A stretch of DNA of 64,000 nt from Roseibium algicola (GTDB lineage: Bacteria; Pseudomonadota; Alphaproteobacteria; Rhizobiales; Stappiaceae). The stretch is taken from the NCBI RefSeq assembly GCF_001999245.1, contig NZ_CP019630.1, positions 1 through 64,000 of the forward strand, given 5' to 3'. A program made the translations under genes and the position numbers. The notes under the pieces were generated by a model that saw only the letters and a list, made by a program, of their open reading frames with translations, was not told the origin of the DNA and made no database searches. This document shows, piece after piece, positions 17,912-27,650 of this stretch. Within the stretch, counting starts at the first letter, position 1; every line of letters starts with the position of its first letter.

Positions 17912-20900
17912 TTAGCTGGCCAGGTTCTTCTGGTTGGCCGCTTCAAACACCTGCAGCCCGCCGAACTTCAGCCGATCGAGCGCCTCACTCACTTCTTCCG
18001 GGATACTCCGGACAAGTTTGGACGTCGGCGCGGGCATTCCAATCAGATAACCCTGAGCTTCGTGGCATCCGCGCTGTGCCAACAGGCAGAGCTTTTCCGT
18101 GTCTTCCACGCCTTCGGCGACGACGCGCATCTTGAGAGCCTTGCCGAGCCTGACCACCGTTTCGATGATCGCCAATGAACCGTAATTGCGCTGTGCTTCG
18201 GAAACGAAGGACCGGTCGATCTTGATGCAATCGAAGGGAAAGCGGCTCAGGTAGCTGAGGGACGAATAACCGACGCCGAAATCGTCCAGCGCTATTTTCA
18301 CCCCGATTTCCTTCAGGCGTGTCAGTACCGCCAATGCTCTGGCGTCGTCTTCAATCAGGGTGTTTTCGGTGATTTCCAGTTCGATCCGCTCAGCCGGAAC
18401 ACCTGACGTTTCGATGGCTCTGCGAACGTCATCGACAAAATCCCGATCACGGAACTGAACCGGGCTGACGTTGATGCTGATGCTGGCAGTCGTGATTGTC
18501 GAAGAGGCTATCCTCAAGGCTTCAGCCAACACATATTTGCCGATCGGAACGATCTGTCCGGAAGCCTCCGCGACGGGAATGAACTCGGCAGGACTGACAA
18601 GCCCACGCTCTGGATGGTTCCAGCGGATGAGCGCTTCATAGCTGACGATACGCGCGGATGCCAGGCACATGCGCGGCTGGAAAAACAACTCGAATTCGCC
18701 CGCCGAGAGTGCCGTATTCATGTCCTTTTCCAAGGCCCTGCGCTGGCGGACTTCATCCCCCATGCCCGGCTGGAAGACACAATAGGTATGCCGTCCGCCG
18801 TTCTTGGCGTTGTAAAGAGCGATGTCGGCATTGGAGATGACCTGGTCTTCGGCGTCGTATCCGGTCATCAGCGCAACACCGATGCTTGCTCCCGGTTTCA
18901 GAATTAGCCCGTGGCCACAGTCGATCGGCTCTGACAGGGACTTGACCAGACGCATGGCCATATCCTCTGCCTGATTGGCGAATTGGATGCCGTTCTGGAT
19001 GATCGCAAACTCATCGCCGCCGAGGCGTGAGACGGTATCGCCGTGGCGGCACGAGTGGCGCAAACGCTCTGCGGTGACCCGGATGACGATGTCACCGACC
19101 GGGTGACCGTGCAGATCATTGATATCCTTGAAGCGGTCCAGATCTATGATCAGAAGGGCTGCCGACATACCATGCTGCTTGCACTTGCCGATGGTCTGTT
19201 TGAGCTCGGCATTGAAAACGGCGCGATTGGGCAGGTCCGTCAACGGATCGTGCTGGGCAAGGTGCAGGATCTGTGCCTCAGCCTTCTTGCGCTCCCTGAG
19301 ATCAACCAGAGCGGAGACGCGAGTCGGAATGCCGCGATAGGAAATGACACGGGTGCGTATCTCGACGGGCACACGCTCACCGGAGCGGTTGATCAGAGTG
19401 ACTTCCCTCGGTTCCTTTTCCGCCTTGACCAGATGCTCCTCGAGCGTGCCGGCGAGTTCGTTGTCGACAAACTCGTACAGTCCGCGCATCTCGAGTTCGT
19501 CAATCGGATAGCCGATGAGATCCTCAAAGGTCTTGTTGCCGTCCAGGATCCGTCCGTCGACCGAAATGACGATTGCATCGAATGTGGCGTTGGCAAGGGC
19601 CGACAGGCGTTCAGCCTCTTCGCGCGTGCGCTTGGCATCTGCGGCACGATTGTGAGCCTGTTCCTCGTTCTGAACGGTATCCATGAGCGCATTGAACAGT
19701 CGCGTCAGGCGTTCTGAATCATCACCCTTGGCAACTTCCAGTCTCATGGAAAGGTCCGCCTTGCCGGCAATCAGGCGATCAAGTGCATCTTCCACATGTC
19801 CGATACCGAGCCGCGTGCCGTGCTCCGCCTCGTTGAGGCCAAGATCCTCGCTTGCAAGGTCGAGCCGGATCGGCTGCATCTTGTTCAGGACGGACAGGAC
19901 AAGCCAACCGGACCCGAAACTCCAGACAAAGCAGGCAAGCGCTCCGGTGAACTGGACCAGAAACTGCGGCAGATGAGCTCCCAGCGGCAACTGGTCTGCT
20001 GGTGCCAGAAGCGCCAGTCCCAGCGTACCGGCAACGCCTGAAAATCCATGTACGCTGATTGCGCCGACGGGATCGTCAATCTTCAGGACACGTTCCAGAA
20101 GGACCGCACCGAAAATGGCAACGGCACCACCGGCGGCACCGATCACCAGTGCACCGACCGGGGTCAGAAGATGGCAACCGGCAGTGACGGCAACCAGGCC
20201 ACCCAATAGCCCCGAGATCGAGTTTTCCGGCAGAATGACCTTGTCTTTCTGCCGGCCAAGAAGATACCCCGCCCCGGTGCCAGCCGCGGCGGCAAGAACG
20301 GTGTTGGCAAGGATCATCGGCACATGCCAGGAGGCGGCAAGTGTGGAGCCGCCGTTGAAGCCGAGCCAGCCGACAAAAAGGATCAACGCACCAGACGTTG
20401 CAAGAACGGAACTGTGGCCCTGAATGCGATAGGCCCGCCCGTCGACTCCGAAGCGGCCGGATCTCGGCCCCAGGATCACACAGGCAGCCAGCGCGATCCA
20501 TGCGCCCGTGCCATGGACCACCGTTGACCCGGCGAAATCGACAAAGCCGATGTTGGCAAGCATTGCCGTGGCATCTGAAAACAGCGCCTGTCCCCAGGCC
20601 CAATGCGCAAACACAGGATAGATCAGCCCGGCAGTCAGCACGGAACACCAGATATACGCCGAAAGGCGCATGCGTTCAGCCACCGCACCGGAAATGATTG
20701 TTGCCGCCGTACCGCAGAACATGACCTGGAAGGCGAAGATGGTCAGGCCCCAGGGATCAAGGTCGGACAGACCGAACAGCCGCGTGTCAAATCCCGCAAA
20801 CCAGCTTCCGCCGGCGCCGAATGCCAGCGAAAAGCCAAAGACCGCAAAGATCAGAACGGAGACGGCGAGATCGAGAAGGTTCTTCTGGGCAACGTTGATC

Positions 20901-21106
20901 GAATTCTTGGAACGGACGAGGCCAGCTTCCAGCAACATGAAACCAACTTGCATCAACAAAACCAGCCCGGCTGCAAACAGCACCCAGACCATGTCCAGGC
21001 TCTTCTGGAAAGTCGCCAGCTCCATTGTCTGCGCGGCCACTGCAGGCCCCGCCACCAGAATACCGGCACCGCAGAGAACGGATCTAGTGTATGCCGCCCG
21101 GCTCAT
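17912..21106 (-). CDS. ammonium transporter domain fused to PAS, GGDEF and EAL domains
   Basis: A 1064-residue membrane protein. Residues 1-410 form an Amt/MEP channel after a signal-like segment; they keep the recruiting Asp190 and the twin histidines His198 and His353, plus GAVAERMR. A HAMP-like helical linker (about 430-495) leads to a PAS domain (about 500-605). The GGDEF domain (about 615-780) has an intact GGDEF at 696-700 and an inhibitory RHGD site at 687-690. The EAL domain (about 800-1045) keeps EAL at 824-826, ELEITEN, DDFGVGYSS and VVAEGVED. It should couple ammonium sensing or transport to cyclic-di-GMP synthesis or breakdown. A sigma-54-like promoter lies upstream. Confidence 0.95.
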   Translation of the reverse strand: MSRAAYTRSVLCGAGILVAGPAVAAQTMELATFQKSLDMVWVLFAAGLVLLMQVGFMLLEAGLVRSKNSINVAQKNLLDLAVSVLIFAVFGFSLAFGAGGSWFAGFDTRLFGLSDLDPWGLTIFAFQVMFCGTAATIISGAVAERMRLSAYIWCSVLTAGLIYPVFAHWAWGQALFSDATAMLANIGFVDFAGSTVVHGTGAWIALAACVILGPRSGRFGVDGRAYRIQGHSSVLATSGALILFVGWLGFNGGSTLAASWHVPMILANTVLAAAAGTGAGYLLGRQKDKVILPENSISGLLGGLVAVTAGCHLLTPVGALVIGAAGGAVAIFGAVLLERVLKIDDPVGAISVHGFSGVAGTLGLALLAPADQLPLGAHLPQFLVQFTGALACFVWSFGSGWLVLSVLNKMQPIRLDLASEDLGLNEAEHGTRLGIGHVEDALDRLIAGKADLSMRLEVAKGDDSERLTRLFNALMDTVQNEEQAHNRAADAKRTREEAERLSALANATFDAIVISVDGRILDGNKTFEDLIGYPIDELEMRGLYEFVDNELAGTLEEHLVKAEKEPREVTLINRSGERVPVEIRTRVISYRGIPTRVSALVDLRERKKAEAQILHLAQHDPLTDLPNRAVFNAELKQTIGKCKQHGMSAALLIIDLDRFKDINDLHGHPVGDIVIRVTAERLRHSCRHGDTVSRLGGDEFAIIQNGIQFANQAEDMAMRLVKSLSEPIDCGHGLILKPGASIGVALMTGYDAEDQVISNADIALYNAKNGGRHTYCVFQPGMGDEVRQRRALEKDMNTALSAGEFELFFQPRMCLASARIVSYEALIRWNHPERGLVSPAEFIPVAEASGQIVPIGKYVLAEALRIASSTITTASISINVSPVQFRDRDFVDDVRRAIETSGVPAERIELEITENTLIEDDARALAVLTRLKEIGVKIALDDFGVGYSSLSYLSRFPFDCIKIDRSFVSEAQRNYGSLAIIETVVRLGKALKMRVVAEGVEDTEKLCLLAQRGCHEAQGYLIGMPAPTSKLVRSIPEEVSEALDRLKFGGLQVFEAANQKNLAS

Positions 21107-21468
21107 GATGTATTTGCCCCATCGTTCGAAAACACAGGCATGATTTCGCCGAGAGGTTAATTCTGTCTTGCTAATTTTGTCAGGTCTTTTACTGCAAAAT
21201 GGATGCCCATTTCTTCAGCAATCTCACCTAAATTCAAATGAACAAAACCCTAAATTTAACTAACTGAAATAATTGATCAAATTCGCCCCAACCACGCCAG
21301 CACCAACGCCGTACCGGGTATATCCCCGCAGAAAACATGCTCAAAATTCAAGCAGCTAACAATCTGTAAAACCTGAAGAATTTCTGCCGCCACTTGCCAA
21401 CAGGCAGTTTCACTTCAACTCACACAAGCGGATTGCAGGAGCATCTTTTTCAACGGCCCTGCAGTGTT
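21107..21468. other. 362-base AT-rich intergenic region upstream of the Amt-GGDEF-EAL gene
   Basis: No gene is seen. The sequence is clearly more AT-rich than its surroundings, especially 21150-21290, and holds the sigma-54-type promoter at 21193-21208. I saw no convincing symmetric NtrC site. Both flanking genes read leftward, and their separation suggests independent transcription. Confidence 0.6.
21193..21208 (-). promoter_or_regulatory. putative sigma-54 (RpoN) promoter
   Basis: On the minus strand the sequence reads GGGCATCCATTTTGCA, against the consensus TGGCAC-N5-TTGCA. The GG and GC dinucleotides and their spacing are exact, and there are two mismatches in the -24 element. It lies about 87 bases before the start codon. 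Sigma-54 with NtrC is the usual control of ammonium-transporter genes. Confidence 0.6.
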
Positions 21469-22560
21469 CTAACCGGTAGTCCCATCAGGGAGCGCACATG
21501 CCCGCCCGGCAATGGCCTCTCCAGTTCCAGCAACAGCTGCCTCCGCCTGGCGCACCGCTACCACACCCTTGAGCCGGGCAGTCAGCCACGTCCAGTCTTG
21601 AGGATCCACCCTCACCTCTCCCGTTGCGCTTCGTGGAGGGATCTCCCGGAAGCCATCGTCCTGGGCGTCGGCAATCGCAAAGCGGAAAACATAGTTCGGG
21701 GTCATGCCCATGCGCAGATCGGAGATGACAAGCTTTCCGTCGTCCAGTTCGGCCCTGTAGTAGCCACGGCTGAACCAGTCCAGTTTCCGGAAGGCCTGCG
21801 TATCTTCAACACAGGAAACGAGTTCCGGGTGTCGCGGATGGGTATAGATCTCCGGTGTCCCGCCGTCGTCCAGAAGCGAATAATACAGATTGTCGTAGCG
21901 GTCTTCCTGAAGGCCGATGACCTTCCAGACGAGAATGTTGAAGGGAGCAGCAATTGCAAAAACCTTGTCTGGAAGAATGCCTTCCTGCCTGAACAGATCC
22001 TGCGCTTTCTGCTCGACATGACGCTGAAGGACGACGCTCAGGCCAAGATATCCGGTCGAAACCACCAGCGCAGCCGTCATCCAGGCCTGAAAGCGCCGTG
22101 TCCAGTTTTTCCTGAACAGAGCCCAGATCACGACGGCCAGAAGAGGCAGGGTATAGAGCGGATCAATAATAAACACCGACCCGACGCCGACGGGATCTGG
22201 ATAAAAAGGCCAGAACAGCCGCGTGCCGTAGACCGTCATCGCATCAATGCCGGCGTGGGTGGCAAGACACAGGAAGACAGTAAGCCAGGCCAGCCAGCGG
22301 CAGTCCCTCAAGCCCTTGAACAGCCTTATGAGCCCCTCACCCAACAATGGCGCCGCCAATGCATGTACAAAGACCGAATGGGTCCAGCCGCGATGGTAGA
22401 CAAAACTGTCGATGGGATCGTCATAGGGGATCAGGACATCCAGGTCCGGCAATGTCCCGAGGACACCGCCGATAAGAGCAGCCTTTCTGGGGCCAAGTTT
22501 TTTGCCAAGGAGTGCTGTGGAGACGGCTGCGCCGAGAACAAACTGGGTAAGAGAATCCAT
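21469..22560 (-). CDS. metal-dependent hydrolase-like inner-membrane protein (YdjM/DUF457)
   Basis: A 363-residue protein with the family opening MDSLTQFVLGAAV and the metal-type residues PDLDVLI, YHRGWTHS and THAGIDAMT. Four or more membrane helices occupy the first 200 residues, followed by a soluble C-terminal part. E. coli YdjM is LexA-regulated, but I see no alphaproteobacterial SOS box here. The biochemical activity is unproven in the family. It lies downstream of ilvD on the same strand, separated by 219 bases and a probable ilvD terminator. Confidence 0.83.
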   Translation of the reverse strand: MDSLTQFVLGAAVSTALLGKKLGPRKAALIGGVLGTLPDLDVLIPYDDPIDSFVYHRGWTHSVFVHALAAPLLGEGLIRLFKGLRDCRWLAWLTVFLCLATHAGIDAMTVYGTRLFWPFYPDPVGVGSVFIIDPLYTLPLLAVVIWALFRKNWTRRFQAWMTAALVVSTGYLGLSVVLQRHVEQKAQDLFRQEGILPDKVFAIAAPFNILVWKVIGLQEDRYDNLYYSLLDDGGTPEIYTHPRHPELVSCVEDTQAFRKLDWFSRGYYRAELDDGKLVISDLRMGMTPNYVFRFAIADAQDDGFREIPPRSATGEVRVDPQDWTWLTARLKGVVAVRQAEAAVAGTGEAIAGRACALPDGTTG

Positions 22561-22711
22561 CTACTGCCTTGGATCTGAACCGGAAGGTAAGCCGGATATG
22601 TGCGGCGGAAGCATGCGAATGACAAGGGTCTTTGGCGAATTGATTTCCCGAACCACCTACAAGCCTTCAGTCTGAAGCGATTGTCTTGCCTTGTCATAAC
22701 CTTGAAATGAC

Positions 22712-22744
22712 AAACGCCCCGCGGCCTTTCGGGCGCAGGGCGTT
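22712..22744 (-). terminator. probable terminator of ilvD
   Basis: Read leftward, AACGCCC and GGGGCGTTT form a stem enclosing a smaller GC hairpin with a GAAA loop, followed by the U-rich TTTGTCATTT. It lies 36 bases past the ilvD stop. Confidence 0.65.
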
Positions 22745-22779
22745 GCAGTTTCGGTGCCGAATTTCAGTTCAGCTCGTCG

Positions 22780-24624
22780 TCAGTCGACCACCCGGAAGGC
22801 ACCCTTGGAAGCGCTGGTGGTCAATTTGGCGTAGGCGCGAAGTGCCGTTGAAACCTTGCGCTTGCGGATCTCGACCGGCTTCCAGGCCTGATCGCCCTTT
22901 GCTTCCATTGCAGCGCGGCGTTCGGCAAAGACTGAATCCGGCAGATCGACCTTCAGAACACGGTTCGGAATATCGATCACGATAGGATCGCCTTCCTCGA
23001 CCAGTCCGATAGCACCACCTTCGGCAGCTTCCGGCGAAATGTGGCCAATGGACAGGCCCGAAGACCCACCCGAGAAACGGCCATCGGTGATCAACGCGCA
23101 AGCTTTCCCGAGACCCTTGGATTTCAGGTAGCTGGTCGGATAGAGCATTTCCTGCATGCCCGGACCGCCGCGCGGACCTTCGTAGCGGATCAGCACCACG
23201 TCGCCTTCCTTGACCTTGTTGGTCAGGATCGCGGAGACGGCACTGTCCTGGCTCTCGAAGATCCGAGCCGGACCGGAAAACTTCAGGATGCTTTCGTCAA
23301 CACCGGCAGTCTTCACCACACAGCCATCCTCGGCAATGTTGCCGTAAAGCACGGCGAGGCCGCCGTCCTTGCTGTAGGCATGTTCAGCTTCTCGGATGAC
23401 ACCGGCCTTGCGGTCGATGTCGAGATCGTCCCAGCGACGCTCCTGGCTGAAGGCAACCTGTGTCGGCACCCCGCCCGGCGCTGCCCGGAAGAAATTGTGC
23501 ACGCTCTCGGAATTCGTCTGGCGAATATCCCAACGCGAAAGAGCTTCCTTCATCGTTGCGGAGTGGACGGTCGGAAGGTCCGTGTGCAGCAGCCCTGCCC
23601 GGTCCAGTTCGCCGAGAATACCCATGATGCCGCCCGCCCGGTGGACGTCTTCCATGTGGATGTTTTCGACCGCGGGCGCGACCTTGCAGAGCACCGGAAC
23701 CTGTTTCGACAGACGGTCGATGTCATCGATCGTGAAGCCGATTTCGCCTTCATGGGACGCTGCCAGAAGGTGCAGGATCGTGTTGGTGGATCCACCCATG
23801 GAGATATCGAGGCTCATGGCGTTCTCGAACGCCTTGAAGTTCGCAATGTTCCGCGGCAGCACGCTTTCGTCGTCCTGCTCGTAGTAGCGTTTAGCAAGAT
23901 CGACGATCAGATGCCCAGCTTCCACGAAAAGCCGTTCGCGATCTGCGTGGGTTGCCAGCGTCGAGCCGTTGCCCGGCAAGGCCAGACCAAGGGCTTCCGT
24001 CAGGCAGTTCATGGAGTTCGCCGTGAACATGCCCGAGCAGGATCCGCATGTCGGGCAGGCATTCTGTTCCATTGTCAGAACGTCTGCATCGGACATCCGG
24101 TCGTCGGCAGCGGCAATCATCGCGTCGATCAGGTCGACAGACTTGGCAACGCCATTTTCCAGCACCACCTTGCCGGCTTCCATCGGCCCGCCGGAAACGA
24201 AGACAACCGGAATGTTGAGCCGCATGGCAGCGTTCAGCATGCCCGGTGTAATCTTGTCGCAGTTGGAAATACAGACCAGCGCATCCGCGCAATGGCCGTT
24301 GACCATGTATTCGACCGCATCGGAAATCACTTCGCGCGAGGGCAGCGAATAGAGCATGCCATCGTGACCCATGGCGATACCGTCATCGACCGCGATGGTG
24401 TTGAATTCCTTGGCGACACCGCCAGCCTTTTCCACTTCTCGGGCAACCAGCTGGCCAAGGTCCTTCAGATGGACGTGGCCCGGCACAAACTGTGTGAAGG
24501 AGTTGGCGATGGCGATGATCGGCTTGCCGAAGTCGTCGTCCTTCATGCCGGTCGCGCGCCAAAGGCCGCGCGCACCAGCCATGTTGCGGCCGTGAGTGGA
24601 TGTTCTGGAACGATACGGGGGCAT
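22780..24624 (-). CDS. ilvD: dihydroxy-acid dehydratase
   Basis: This 614-residue enzyme makes the keto-acid precursors of valine, isoleucine and pantothenate. [10 protein letters not shown] and [19 protein letters not shown] contribute the iron-sulfur cluster cysteines, and [10 protein letters not shown] and GGPGMQEML are conserved substrate-site segments. Length and ends are normal. In the leader, CTCCGGC and GCCGGAG (24658-24681 region) can form a hairpin. No other ilv gene is present, as is common in this group where ilvD stands alone. Confidence 0.97.
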   Translation of the reverse strand: MPPYRSRTSTHGRNMAGARGLWRATGMKDDDFGKPIIAIANSFTQFVPGHVHLKDLGQLVAREVEKAGGVAKEFNTIAVDDGIAMGHDGMLYSLPSREVISDAVEYMVNGHCADALVCISNCDKITPGMLNAAMRLNIPVVFVSGGPMEAGKVVLENGVAKSVDLIDAMIAAADDRMSDADVLTMEQNACPTCGSCSGMFTANSMNCLTEALGLALPGNGSTLATHADRERLFVEAGHLIVDLAKRYYEQDDESVLPRNIANFKAFENAMSLDISMGGSTNTILHLLAASHEGEIGFTIDDIDRLSKQVPVLCKVAPAVENIHMEDVHRAGGIMGILGELDRAGLLHTDLPTVHSATMKEALSRWDIRQTNSESVHNFFRAAPGGVPTQVAFSQERRWDDLDIDRKAGVIREAEHAYSKDGGLAVLYGNIAEDGCVVKTAGVDESILKFSGPARIFESQDSAVSAILTNKVKEGDVVLIRYEGPRGGPGMQEMLYPTSYLKSKGLGKACALITDGRFSGGSSGLSIGHISPEAAEGGAIGLVEEGDPIVIDIPNRVLKVDLPDSVFAERRAAMEAKGDQAWKPVEIRKRKVSTALRAYAKLTTSASKGAFRVVD

Positions 24625-24825
24625 TTTCGTTTCTCCCTACGTGTGCAGGCCTTTGTCCCTCCGGCGCGACGTGCTGCCGGAGCGGATCAGGTTTCCGCGC
24701 CCGATTTAGCTCTGATATGGGTTTGACAGGTTTTTTTGCCGAACGAAAGGCCGGAATGGGAAAAAAGAGTACGCTCCGGTACGGTTACCAGTCACAGCTG
24801 TGGCCGATGCTGAAATCACTCCGGT

Positions 24826-25797
24826 TTATTGCCTTCGATACGCCCCCGGCGACGTCCCGACAATTCGTTTGAAGGCCCGTGCAAATGCTGCTTCGGACTC
24901 GTAGCCGAGCCCGATGGCAATCTCCGCCAGTGTACGCTTTCCGTCCCTCAGATCCATTCGTGCCAATTGCATGCGCCAACGCAGGGCATACTGCATGGCA
25001 CCTTCCCCGGTCAGCTGCTTGAAGCGCGCGGCAAACGCGGAACGTGACATACCAGCTCTTTCCGCCAATCTGGCAATGGTCCAGCCTTCCTGCGGAGCCC
25101 GGTGAAAGGCCTGCAGGGCCCGCCCGATCTTCGGATCGCGCAAGGCTGCAAGCCAACCTGTTTCAAGTGCCTCGTTGCTCTGCAGCCACGCCCGGATCGC
25201 CTGTACGACGAGAATATCCGTCAGGCGTGTCAGCACCGTTTCTCCGCCCGGCTGCGGATTGCGCGCCTCTTCTGCCAGGTATTTCAGCGTGCTGTAGATC
25301 CATGGGCCAGCGTGCTGAGCGAAGGTGTCCAGTCTTATGAGCGGGGGCAACAGCTGCTGCAGTCGTTCGGCTGCCGCGTGGTCGAGCTTCAACACACCAC
25401 AGGTCATCCGGGTGACGGCCCCGCCCCCATCAAAAATCATGGTTTCGTAGGACGGGCTGTGGCGGATGGCAGGAATGTCGAACAGAGGCGTCGCGACAGC
25501 TTCGGCATCACTTTTCATGACAACCGGCTTGCCATGCGGCAACAGCACAAGCTGCCCGGCGGTCAAGGAAATCGTCTCGCAGTGCTCGGTCTGCAGCAAA
25601 CAACTCCCCTCGGTCACCACCAGAAGAACCATCTGTCCACCCATGTCCGGAACATCAATCGCCCAGGGAGCTGACAGTTCGGGATTGCAGTAGAAGGTTC
25701 CCGTGAGCCTTAGAAGATGCAACACATCGCCAAGCGGGGCAAAATCCAGCGAAGGCGAGGATTGGTCAGCTTGCAAGACCGGGCTCGGCAAGGACAT
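24826..25797 (-). CDS. AraC family transcriptional regulator with cupin-type sensor domain
   Basis: A 323-residue protein with an N-terminal cupin (AraC_binding/cupin_6 type), including LTAGQLVLLPHGKP and MTCGVLKLDH. Two C-terminal helix-turn-helix motifs follow: WTIARLAERAGMSRSAFAARF and LAEIAIGLGYESEAAFARAFKR. Such regulators often control the adjacent divergent gene, here the DUF4345 membrane protein whose start is 137 bases away. The effector is not known. GGGAG lies seven bases before the ATG. Confidence 0.92.
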   Translation of the reverse strand: MSLPSPVLQADQSSPSLDFAPLGDVLHLLRLTGTFYCNPELSAPWAIDVPDMGGQMVLLVVTEGSCLLQTEHCETISLTAGQLVLLPHGKPVVMKSDAEAVATPLFDIPAIRHSPSYETMIFDGGGAVTRMTCGVLKLDHAAAERLQQLLPPLIRLDTFAQHAGPWIYSTLKYLAEEARNPQPGGETVLTRLTDILVVQAIRAWLQSNEALETGWLAALRDPKIGRALQAFHRAPQEGWTIARLAERAGMSRSAFAARFKQLTGEGAMQYALRWRMQLARMDLRDGKRTLAEIAIGLGYESEAAFARAFKRIVGTSPGAYRRQ

Positions 25798-25934
25798 CAG
25801 GAACTCCCTCTTGAACGCTGGTCACCTGCCCAGAAATATGGACGATCTGCAAGTTTTCTTATTCTTTATATCATAGATCATCTGGCGCTCGTATCAGATC
25901 CTGGTTTCCAGTTCAAACGAACCGGAGACAGCCA

Positions 25935-26339
25935 ATGAACACCCTGAGCAAAAAAGCCGCCCTCGCCCTGTCCGCCCTGACCTTTCTGGTGATCGGCTCC
26001 CTCATCGTCTTTGCGCCGGAGCTTCTGTTTTCTTCAAACGGAATAACCCTCAATCCCTCCGCGGCGATGATGAGCGAGGTTCGCTCCCCCGGCGTCCTCA
26101 TCTTGCTGGCGTGTTTCGCCGCTTCGATGGGTCTTTTCTATCGTTCGTGGGAGACAATCGGATTGCTGGTGTCCGCCGCCTTGCTGCTTGGCTATGGCAC
26201 AGGCCGGCTTGTCAGCCTGGCCCTCGACGGCATGCCCCCTGCACCACTTGTCGCCGCTGCCGCAGTGGAGTTGGGACTTGGCTGCTGGTGTGCCGCTCAA
26301 CTGCTTGCCAGCAGGGCAAATCCCCCTTTGCACGCATAA
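25935..26339 (+). CDS. DUF4345-like integral membrane protein
   Basis: A 134-residue protein with four predicted membrane helices. The segment FAPELLFSSNGI with MSEVRSPGVLILLA matches the DUF4345 family as I recall it. The function is unknown. It is divergent from the AraC regulator, which suggests it is that regulator's target. CGGAG precedes the ATG, and a bidirectional terminator follows directly. Confidence 0.8.
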   Translation: MNTLSKKAALALSALTFLVIGSLIVFAPELLFSSNGITLNPSAAMMSEVRSPGVLILLACFAASMGLFYRSWETIGLLVSAALLLGYGTGRLVSLALDGMPPAPLVAAAAVELGLGCWCAAQLLASRANPPLHA

Positions 26340-26345
26340 AAAGAA

Positions 26346-26380
26346 AGCCGGTGCGGGTCGAAACCCTGCACCGGCTATCC
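26346..26380. terminator. hairpin between convergent genes
   Basis: AGCCGGTGC (26346-26354) and GCACCGGCT (26368-26376) form a nine-pair stem with a further GGG/CCC inside. An A-rich flank (TAAAAAGAAA) lies on the left, so it serves best as a terminator for the leftward old-yellow-enzyme gene and may also stop the rightward one. Confidence 0.75.
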
Positions 26381-26431
26381 TTCAGACCGCCCCGGAGGGG
26401 GTGGATGTCGGGCGGCCCGAAACCTTCTGGA

Positions 26432-27538
26432 TTACTCCGCCGCGACAGACGCTTCTGCCAAGGTGGGATAATCCGTGTAGCCTTTTTCGCTGCCGCCATA
26501 GAGCGTATCGGTATCCAGCGCGTTCAGCGGAGCATTCTTCTCCAGCCTCTCGACCAGATCCGGATTGGAGATGAACGGACGGCCGAACGCGACCAGATCG
26601 ACTACGCCTGTTTCCACTGCCTCAATTGCGGAAGCACGGTCGTAACCGTTGTTGCCCATATGGGCGCCGTCGAAGAGTGCGTAGAGAGCTGACAAATCAC
26701 CACCATTCGGGATATCGCGCGGACCACCGGTCTGGCCTTCAACCAGATGCAGGTAGGCAAGACCATAGCCGTTGAGCAATTTGATCGCGTGCGAGAAGGT
26801 CGCTTGCGGATTGCTGTCGGCAATGTCGTTGGCGCTGGAGAACGGGCTCAGCCTGATGCCGACCCGGTCACCACCCAGCACACCAACGACGGCATCCATG
26901 ACTTCCTTCAGGAAGCGGGTCCGGTTCTCGATGGATCCGCCGTAGGCATCGTCACGCTTGTTGGAGCCGTCGCGCAGGAACTGGTCGATCAGATAACCGT
27001 TGGCAGCGTGCACTTCGACACCGTCGAAGCCAGCTTTCTTCGCGTTTTCGGCGGCTTTTCTATAGTCCTCGACAATGCCCGGGATCTCGCTGGCGTCCAA
27101 CGCACGCGGTGTTGGCGTATCAACGAATTGCGTCCCGTCAAACGTCTTGGATTTGGCAGCAATTGCAGAAGGAGCCACCGGATCCGCGCCACCCGGCTGG
27201 AGAACCGGATGCGAAATACGGCCGACATGCCAGAGCTGAATGACAATCTTGCCACCTTTTGCATGAACCGCATCGGTGACCTTCTTCCAGCCCGCCACTT
27301 GCGCATCTGAATAGATGCCAGGCGTCCATGCATATCCCTTACCCTGCGGCGAGATCTGCGAGGCCTCGGTGATGATCAACCCCGCTCCGGCACGCTGATC
27401 GTAATATTTCACTGTCAAATCATGCGGTGCATCGTCTTCGTGCCGAGCCCGGTTGCGGGTCAACGGTGCCATCACGATACGGTTCTTCAGTTCGATTGCC
27501 CCTGCCTTTGCGGGCGAAAACAGTTTTGCTTCTGACAT
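26432..27538 (-). CDS. old yellow enzyme family alkene reductase
   Basis: A 368-residue FMN TIM-barrel ene-reductase, which reduces activated C=C bonds (and often nitro compounds) with NAD(P)H. IVMAPLTRNRA at the N-terminus and the substrate-binding pair in VEVHAANGYLIDQFL (HxxN) are conserved, as are LWHVGRISHP and FGRPFISNPDL. This is the NemA/xenobiotic reductase subgroup by eye. A TetR gene lies just upstream on the same strand, and the same palindrome precedes both, so it is probably induced by reactive electrophiles. AGGAAAG precedes the ATG. Confidence 0.93.
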   Translation of the reverse strand: MSEAKLFSPAKAGAIELKNRIVMAPLTRNRARHEDDAPHDLTVKYYDQRAGAGLIITEASQISPQGKGYAWTPGIYSDAQVAGWKKVTDAVHAKGGKIVIQLWHVGRISHPVLQPGGADPVAPSAIAAKSKTFDGTQFVDTPTPRALDASEIPGIVEDYRKAAENAKKAGFDGVEVHAANGYLIDQFLRDGSNKRDDAYGGSIENRTRFLKEVMDAVVGVLGGDRVGIRLSPFSSANDIADSNPQATFSHAIKLLNGYGLAYLHLVEGQTGGPRDIPNGGDLSALYALFDGAHMGNNGYDRASAIEAVETGVVDLVAFGRPFISNPDLVERLEKNAPLNALDTDTLYGGSEKGYTDYPTLAEASVAAE

Positions 27539-27579
27539 GTTCTTCTTTCCTTTTGAAGTTTGTCTGCTTCACTATTTCT

Positions 27580-27595
27580 GGACTAAACAGTCCAA
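27580..27595. promoter_or_regulatory. TetR-type operator upstream of the OYE gene
   Basis: TGGACT-AAAC-AGTCCA is a perfect inverted repeat (6-4-6), 42 bases before the OYE start codon. The same arms with another spacer occur before the tetR gene at 28261-28276. Confidence 0.8.
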
Positions 27596-27650
27596 TATTA
27601 TGCGTACAACTCCGTGGTTCTTCACGAACGCTTCCACACCGCCCGGGCGA

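Noticed and set aside
23041..24726. 561-codon open frame on the plus strand opposite ilvD
   Set aside because: It is the antisense of a complete, strongly conserved ilvD. Its translation shows no family motif, and long antisense frames are expected from the codon bias of GC-rich genes.
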